Below, one piece after another: positions 59,532 through 64,000 of a stretch of 64,000 bases of DNA. Every line of letters begins with the position of its first letter. The stretch's first letter is position 1. The notes beneath the pieces were generated by a model. It saw only the letters and a list, made by a program, of their open reading frames with translations, did not search any database and was not told where the DNA came from. Source of the DNA: UMGS1783 sp900555065 (lineage in GTDB: Bacteria; Bacillota; Clostridia; Oscillospirales; UMGS1783). The DNA lies in NCBI GenBank assembly GCA_937991645.1, contig CALKPL010000050.1, forward strand, positions 49,727 to 113,726. Reading direction: 5' to 3'. The translations under genes were made by a program, and so were the position numbers.

Positions 59532-60517
59532 GGCTGCGTCTCCTCCCGCTGCGTCGCCAGGTAATCGGCCCTGAATTTCCAGGCTTTTTTCATCTGACGT
59601 TCCCAGAGCCTGTCCCATGACATGTCAAAGTTGTCATATTGGTATTCATACAAGTCGATAATATACCGGGGGAATTTGCCGGCAAGCTGTTTCCGATAGG
59701 ACCGGACGATATCCTCTTTCGTCTCTGCGTCCGGCACCGGCTCCAGTAAATCTGTATAGCGCTCAATTAGGCGGATCTGCATTGGGGTTTCCGTCATGTC
59801 GGCTTCTACGCGGTACAGCGATATCGTTGTATTTTGAACGACGCCCTGTTCATCCAGGTCTGCCGTGCATGCGTTTAAATATATAACTGTATTTTCCGTT
59901 CCATATCGTTCAATGCCCAAAACCGCTCCGGTATGAACGTTGCCGATGATCGTATACGACAGGTTTTCCCTGTCATAATCATAAGCGCCGTTTTCCAGGA
60001 CCCATGCGCCGACGGCCTCTTCCACCTGTACAAGTTCCTCTTCCGTAAGGCGGGCCGTGTCCGTCCGCATCAGAAGCGAGCCAAAGGCGCGGTCAATCCT
60101 GCCCCGCGTCAGCTTGTAATCCGTCATTTTGTAACCGAGCCCGTAATACACGTCCACAGTCCCTTCTTCGCCGTAGTCCTGATGGGAATGGATCGCGAAT
60201 TTCAGCGGCTCGCCCTGGTTGAACCGCGCATAGTCGATTGTGAACAGCACGGCCCAAACGGCGGCAAGCAGGATAGCGGCGCAGATAATGATCCTGCGCC
60301 TGCGCAGCTTTTTGGACAGCCCCACATAATTGAGTTCGTGCGCGGCCGCTTCCTGTTGCGCCGGTTTGTTGGCCGAGCGGTGTATGGCGTCAAGCTCTCT
60401 GCGGCAATCCGGACAGCCGCGCAAATGTTCTTTTACGAGAAGCATGGTCGTTGGGCTTGCCGTTTTGTCGCTGTACGCCGGCAGCAGGTCGCGGACTGTC
60501 CCGCAGCTGAGTTTCAT
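59528..60517 (-). CDS. Anti-sigma factor, membrane-anchored (zf-HC2)
   Basis: 329 residues; likely the direct partner of the ECF sigma factor just upstream. zf-HC2 with His31, Cys35 and Cys38, a membrane segment at about 75-94, then FTIDYARFNQGEPLKFAI and YYGLGYKMTDYKLTRGR, the same module as its neighbours. The following 200 residues are not recognised. GGAGGTG precedes the ATG, which overlaps the sigma stop by four bases, indicating coupled translation. Confidence 0.88.
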   Translation of the reverse strand: MKLSCGTVRDLLPAYSDKTASPTTMLLVKEHLRGCPDCRRELDAIHRSANKPAQQEAAAHELNYVGLSKKLRRRRIIICAAILLAAVWAVLFTIDYARFNQGEPLKFAIHSHQDYGEEGTVDVYYGLGYKMTDYKLTRGRIDRAFGSLLMRTDTARLTEEELVQVEEAVGAWVLENGAYDYDRENLSYTIIGNVHTGAVLGIERYGTENTVIYLNACTADLDEQGVVQNTTISLYRVEADMTETPMQIRLIERYTDLLEPVPDAETKEDIVRSYRKQLAGKFPRYIIDLYEYQYDNFDMSWDRLWERQMKKAWKFRADYLATQREETQP

Positions 60518-61017
60518 TGTGACAACACCTCCGAAATTAAGGCCTGGAGCTGCAGGCGCGCTCTGTGGTAGAGCACCTTTGCCGCGCCCTCGCCCATGTG
60601 CATAATCGCCGCGATCTGCGAATAGGGCAGCTCGGAAAACAGCCTGTACAGTAAAATGTCCCGGTATCTGCTCTTCATGGACTGGATACAGGATAATATC
60701 GTTTCAAACGTCTCTCTGTGCTCCGCAACAAGCTCGGGCCCGATCGACTCGTCGCAAAGCTGGTATAGGACTCCGTCAAAGCAGCTGCAGGTACGCCGGC
60801 GAAAACGCATTTCCCGGCAAAAACAGTTTTTTGCTATTTTACACAGCCAGGTTTTTATATCGCAGTCGCCCCGGAACCTGTAAAAAGAGAGAAAGGCCTG
60901 ATAGAAAGTCTCCTGTGCAAGTTCGGCGGCCAGATCCTCGTCCGCGCTGCAGAGCTTGTACAGAAACCGGTAAATAAACGGATAGTGCCGGATGTATATC
61001 TGTTCAAACTCCGTCAC
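60514..61017 (-). CDS. ECF-type RNA polymerase sigma factor
   Basis: 167 residues. Sigma-2 contains DEDLAAELAQETFYQAFLSF; sigma-4 contains YRLFSELPYSQIAAIMHMGEGAAKVLYHRARLQLQ, with the DNA-reading helix. The start is GTG with GGAGGAG upstream. It heads a four-gene minus-strand operon whose other members are two zf-HC2 membrane proteins and a related small protein. A possible -10 TATACT (upstream, near 61055) lacks a normal -35, which would fit an ECF-type promoter. Confidence 0.92.
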   Translation of the reverse strand: MTEFEQIYIRHYPFIYRFLYKLCSADEDLAAELAQETFYQAFLSFYRFRGDCDIKTWLCKIAKNCFCREMRFRRRTCSCFDGVLYQLCDESIGPELVAEHRETFETILSCIQSMKSRYRDILLYRLFSELPYSQIAAIMHMGEGAAKVLYHRARLQLQALISEVLSQ

Positions 61018-61128
61018 AGCCTCTCCTCCTTCTCAGTCCTGTCTATTAGTGCCAGTATACCATAAAAGGTTACGTTTTGCGGGGAAAATAAACGCATGGA
61101 ATCGGATATTCGCTTATTATGGAATAAT

Positions 61129-61165
61129 TACGGGCAGGGCGCCGCGGCCCCTGCCCGTATAAAAA
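61129..61165 (-). terminator. Terminator of the alpha-galactosidase/lipoprotein unit
   Basis: TACGGGCAGGG pairs with CCCTGCCCGTA around a GC-rich loop. It lies just past the lipoprotein stop on the minus strand. Confidence 0.7.
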
Positions 61166-61186
61166 TCATATTCACCTGTCGCCGCG

Positions 61187-61714
61187 TTATGGGTTGAGCT
61201 GATGTCCGTCCGCATCCAGAAACGCGTACCGTGTCTCAGCCTGTCCGTCGCCGTCCATGTCTGTAAACGCCCTAGTGTCATAATGGGAAAAGGGCAGGGA
61301 AGTCACGCGCAAAGTATGCTCCTCTCCCGATTCATAGGTAATCCGTATTTCCCGGCAGGCCGCGCTGTCGGTCAGCAGCACATACCCGTCCCCCCAGAGA
61401 CAGCCGTAGCAGCCGTCGGCCCCGGCTTGCGGCATGGCTTTGGCAACATGTGTGAGCACATATGCCCCGCCTCTTTTCTCAAAGGTAACGGGGTAGTAGG
61501 CGTGCGCCTGCCATTCGTTTCCCGTCCTTAGTATCAGCAGCGTGTTGTTCTCCGTGTCAATCCTGCCAGCCGCCTGCATTTGGATGTTCTCCGCGTCGGA
61601 AACGGGGATCTTGTCCCTGGCCAGCTCCACCATTTCCTCCGTCGTTGCCGCCGTCGCCGAGCAGCCGCACAGCAGCAAAAGGCACAGGCTGAGCAGAAAC
61701 AAGCGTTTTTTCAA
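61187..61714 (-). CDS. Small lipoprotein of unknown function
   Basis: 175 residues. A signal peptide ending in LLCGC puts the lipidated Cys at 18. The body is not recognised; a DMDGDGQAE stretch near the C-terminus looks like a calcium-binding loop of the EF-hand/dockerin type. Start is TTG, chosen because GGAG lies eight bases upstream and because it overlaps the alpha-galactosidase stop (TTGA); a GTG nine bases earlier would sit on the GGAG. It is translationally coupled to that enzyme. Confidence 0.78.
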   Translation of the reverse strand: MKKRLFLLSLCLLLLCGCSATAATTEEMVELARDKIPVSDAENIQMQAAGRIDTENNTLLILRTGNEWQAHAYYPVTFEKRGGAYVLTHVAKAMPQAGADGCYGCLWGDGYVLLTDSAACREIRITYESGEEHTLRVTSLPFSHYDTRAFTDMDGDGQAETRYAFLDADGHQLNP

Positions 61715-63828
61715 AGCGCGCACTCCTTTCCCAGGGCAGAACCTTTTGCGGATAAAAATGGGCGCGGACCGCTAAACGGCCCGGCGCCGTCCTGTGCTTT
61801 GCCCGCCGATATCTTTTCGTAGAACCAGATATAACCGGTGCGCTGTGGCATGGTCATGGCAAAACCCTGTTCAATCAGTTCTTCGCCGGTTTTCGTGAAG
61901 GATTCTCCGGTCTCCATATTTTCGAATGCATAGCTGCAGCCCGCTTCAAAGCCATGCGGATATACAGTGAACGTCTCGTGCGGGCAGCGGGTGTTGCGGA
62001 TGCCCTGGATATAGCCCTTGCCCTTTTCCGGGCAGTCGAACTGTATGGAGTAGAAGCTCTCCGGACTTTTGGAATACTCGGTCAGCGCGTAGAAATCGCT
62101 CTCAAGCAGCAGATCCGCGGCCCGGCTCCATACCTCGTACATGACGCGGTCCTCGTCGGTGACGTCCAGTCCGAAGGATGGGCCGAAGAATGCTGCGATC
62201 GCATTGTGGCGCGCAAAGTTGTCGGCTGGCCGCCGCACGTTATCGTCCGGATGCCGGGCGTACGTACCGTCCGCACTGTCCCAGTTGACGGCAAAGGAAC
62301 GGAAATACGGCATCCAGGAATGCATGGTAATCTGGAACGCCTGCTTGACGGGATGGTTTCCGTAGCCGTAGTCCGTGTAATGCAGAGGCACCGAGCGGCG
62401 CAGGGTTTCCAGGTCGTTGCGCCGGCCGCCGGAGGAACAGGAATCAATCCACAGGCCGGGGCAGTGCTGCAGCAGGCCGTCCCAGTAGCGGAGGTAGCCC
62501 TGCACATACAGGTTTTCCGCCGCGCCCTGACGGTCGAATTCGTCCTGCGCGCGCAGCACGCGCAGGGGCGGGAAATTGAAGTCCTGCCGGTAGATGTCCA
62601 CGCCGCTGAGCTGGAGCAGGGTGGAGATATATCCGATCATAAAATCACAACAGTCCGGATCCCCCAGGTTCAAAAGGCAGTTTTTCGAGGTTCCAAAATC
62701 GCCGTCATCATATTCTTCTTCGGCGCGCAGAATCCATTCCGGATGTTCGTTATACAGCCAGGTACCCGGGCGCACGCGTTCCGGCTCAAACCAGAGCAGG
62801 AAGCTCATGCCGTGCTGGTGCAGCTTGTTGGAGATGGGCCGCAGGCCGATCGGATAGCGTTTCTTGTCCGCATACCAGTTGCCTGTCAGCGGCCAGAATT
62901 TCGTGCCGTCGGGCAGCGTGCAGTCGTACCAGCCCGCGTCGATCCACCAGCAGTTGTAAGGCAGTCCGGAGTCGACGTATTTCTGGATGTATTCGAGCTG
63001 ATTCTGCTCGGTCGACTCGGTAAACTCCGGCCCGCCGCCGTTGTAACTGGCGTGCATGATTTTGGGGATGGGCTTGCCGTTGGGACGGGGCAGGATGTGC
63101 TTGAAATACCAGCGCCGCCACAGGTTGATTCCGCGCGCATAGTCGCCCTCATACGCCATGATGGTTATGCGCGGGGTGCGGATGGTCTCGCCCGGCCGGA
63201 TGTACAGATGCGTGATTTCCTGGCCCGCCTGCATGGCCACGCCGCCTTGAATCGAGCGGAAATTCGCCTTCCACTGCGCCGGCCAGCCGACTGCGATATT
63301 GAGCCCGAACCCTTCGCATTGCAGCTTAAAGTAGGGGAACGCCTCGTCGCAAGCTCTGCCGCCGGTCGGCGCGAAATTCATATGCGTCTGGAAATTCGGT
63401 TCCATCAGCTCGCTGCGCGTCTCGTATCCGTTGGAACTGTAGTAGTCGCCGGTGTTGTGATACAGGACGGGCCGTCTGCCTCTGAATTTCCCGTCGAAGG
63501 CGAGAATATCGCGCAGGACGGGTGTGTTTTGCGCGCCGCCGCGGAAATATGCGACGATTTCGGCAACGGGGAAGTCGGTGTACTCTGTCGTCACCACCGT
63601 TATTTCAAGGCCGGTCTCGTCTTTCCCGGTGAATGTGCGTTCAATCACGTCGCCCTTTCTCTCCTCTTTGACGCGGGGGGAGAAGCGGGCCGGCAGGCCT
63701 TTTATACGCTCGCCGCCGCAAATGAAGCTGATGGGCAGCGCCGCGGCGTCGGTAATATAGTCCTGCATCTGTTCCCGGATGCGCTGCATATCCGCGGGAA
63801 CCACGGATGTCGGCAAAGTCTGTTTCAT
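61711..63828 (-). CDS. Glycoside hydrolase family 36 alpha-galactosidase-like enzyme
   Basis: Retaining glycosidase of clan GH-D, 705 residues. The TIM barrel carries YNCWWIDAGWY, GVDIYRQDFNFPP (predicted nucleophile Asp) and DSCSSGGRRNDLETLRRSVP with the acid/base Asp just beyond (HYTDYGYG). No signal peptide, so it should act on an imported sugar. The last ~30 residues (after YIWFYEKI) are low-complexity and extend past the usual end. GGAG precedes the ATG. Substrate may be other than galactose; the family is broad. Confidence 0.88.
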   Translation of the reverse strand: MKQTLPTSVVPADMQRIREQMQDYITDAAALPISFICGGERIKGLPARFSPRVKEERKGDVIERTFTGKDETGLEITVVTTEYTDFPVAEIVAYFRGGAQNTPVLRDILAFDGKFRGRRPVLYHNTGDYYSSNGYETRSELMEPNFQTHMNFAPTGGRACDEAFPYFKLQCEGFGLNIAVGWPAQWKANFRSIQGGVAMQAGQEITHLYIRPGETIRTPRITIMAYEGDYARGINLWRRWYFKHILPRPNGKPIPKIMHASYNGGGPEFTESTEQNQLEYIQKYVDSGLPYNCWWIDAGWYDCTLPDGTKFWPLTGNWYADKKRYPIGLRPISNKLHQHGMSFLLWFEPERVRPGTWLYNEHPEWILRAEEEYDDGDFGTSKNCLLNLGDPDCCDFMIGYISTLLQLSGVDIYRQDFNFPPLRVLRAQDEFDRQGAAENLYVQGYLRYWDGLLQHCPGLWIDSCSSGGRRNDLETLRRSVPLHYTDYGYGNHPVKQAFQITMHSWMPYFRSFAVNWDSADGTYARHPDDNVRRPADNFARHNAIAAFFGPSFGLDVTDEDRVMYEVWSRAADLLLESDFYALTEYSKSPESFYSIQFDCPEKGKGYIQGIRNTRCPHETFTVYPHGFEAGCSYAFENMETGESFTKTGEELIEQGFAMTMPQRTGYIWFYEKISAGKAQDGAGPFSGPRPFLSAKGSALGKECAL

Positions 63829-63899
63829 GTCAAATTCTCCTTCTGTATATTTGCGCCGTTCAGGCCGGCGCTGCCGGCTGCGAAAAGAGCAAAAGGCAT

Positions 63900-64000
63900 G
63901 AAATCCGCCGCGCTTCGGCGGGCGGTATCCGCACGGTCATGATCACCGGAGACCACAAAGTCACCGCCGCCGCGATCGCCAGACAGATCGGCATTTTCCG
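63900..64000 (+). pseudogene. P-type ATPase fragment at the window edge
   Basis: An open frame encodes GGIRTVMITGDHKVTAAAIA followed by RQIGIF, matching the hinge motif (TGDxxxTAxxIA) of P-type cation ATPases. The part that should precede it, including the phosphorylated DKTGT site, is absent: the upstream sequence is antisense to the alpha-galactosidase gene. Only about 34 codons are inside the window. It is either a 5'-truncated gene remnant, or the result of a rearrangement or assembly join; the first ATG lies within the motif. Confidence 0.5.

Overview
The window looks like chromosomal DNA of a fairly GC-rich, endospore-forming anaerobe of the Clostridia (Bacillota), perhaps near Christensenellales; that lineage is an inference. 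The grounds are sporulation genes (spoIIE, spoVT, a SpoVB-like flippase, a DUF3787-type small protein), the Bacillota ribosomal arrangements rplU-prp-rpmA and infC-rpmI-rplT, an L27 with the Prp-cleaved leader peptide, NADP-type glutamate dehydrogenase, and near-consensus sigma-A promoters. No prophage, insertion sequence, integrase or CRISPR array was seen.

Layout. 1-2.8 kb: pgi, a 23-bp minisatellite, a nitroreductase and a P-loop protein. 2.9-5.3 kb: rplU-prp-rpmA-obgE. 5.4-6.8 kb: SDR oxidoreductase and SGNH hydrolase. 7-8.4 kb: gdhA. 8.9-13.9 kb: a complete sugar-type ABC importer (lipoprotein binding protein, double ATPase, two permeases). 14.2-16.5 kb: murI and ddl (cell-wall D-amino acids) with a DUF1934 gene. 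16.7-19.4 kb: small conserved protein, dusB and an ECF sigma/anti-sigma pair. 20-20.7 kb: divergent HTH and DUF6809-like genes. 21-27.7 kb: recJ-relA-MBL hydrolase-hemZ-zinc ribbon. 28-28.5 kb: five tRNAs (Val, Asp, Phe, Gly, Cys). 29-31.9 kb: acetyltransferase, flippase and a Cys-rich protein. 32-34.3 kb: serC-serA. 34.5-36.8 kb: spoIIE. 37-38.8 kb: infC-rpmI-rplT followed by an array of terminator-like repeats. 39-42.1 kb: spoVT, eno and an EamA transporter.

42.3-48.8 kb is the most distinctive part. One six-gene operon combines an archaeal-type (type II) GAPDH and an archaeal-type phosphoglycerate kinase with an SMP-30 lactonase, an SDR, a zinc alcohol dehydrogenase and a transaldolase-family aldolase. 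It reads as a self-contained catabolic unit: sugar oxidation and lactone opening, aldol cleavage to a triose phosphate, then ATP generation. The substrate cannot be told from sequence.

49-54.8 kb: nucleoside hydrolase and a divergent type IIA topoisomerase pair, then a Dabb-domain protein. 54.8-57.7 kb: DUF3787-like protein, GtrA protein and Tex. 58-61 kb: an ECF sigma factor with two anti-sigma-like membrane proteins and a third protein sharing the same extracytoplasmic module. 61.2-63.8 kb: GH36 alpha-galactosidase coupled to a small lipoprotein. The last ~100 bases encode a P-type ATPase fragment lacking its upstream part.

Several genes appear to use TTG, GTG or ATT starts; in those cases the ribosome-binding site, and for infC and rplU the family's usual N-terminus, decided the start.
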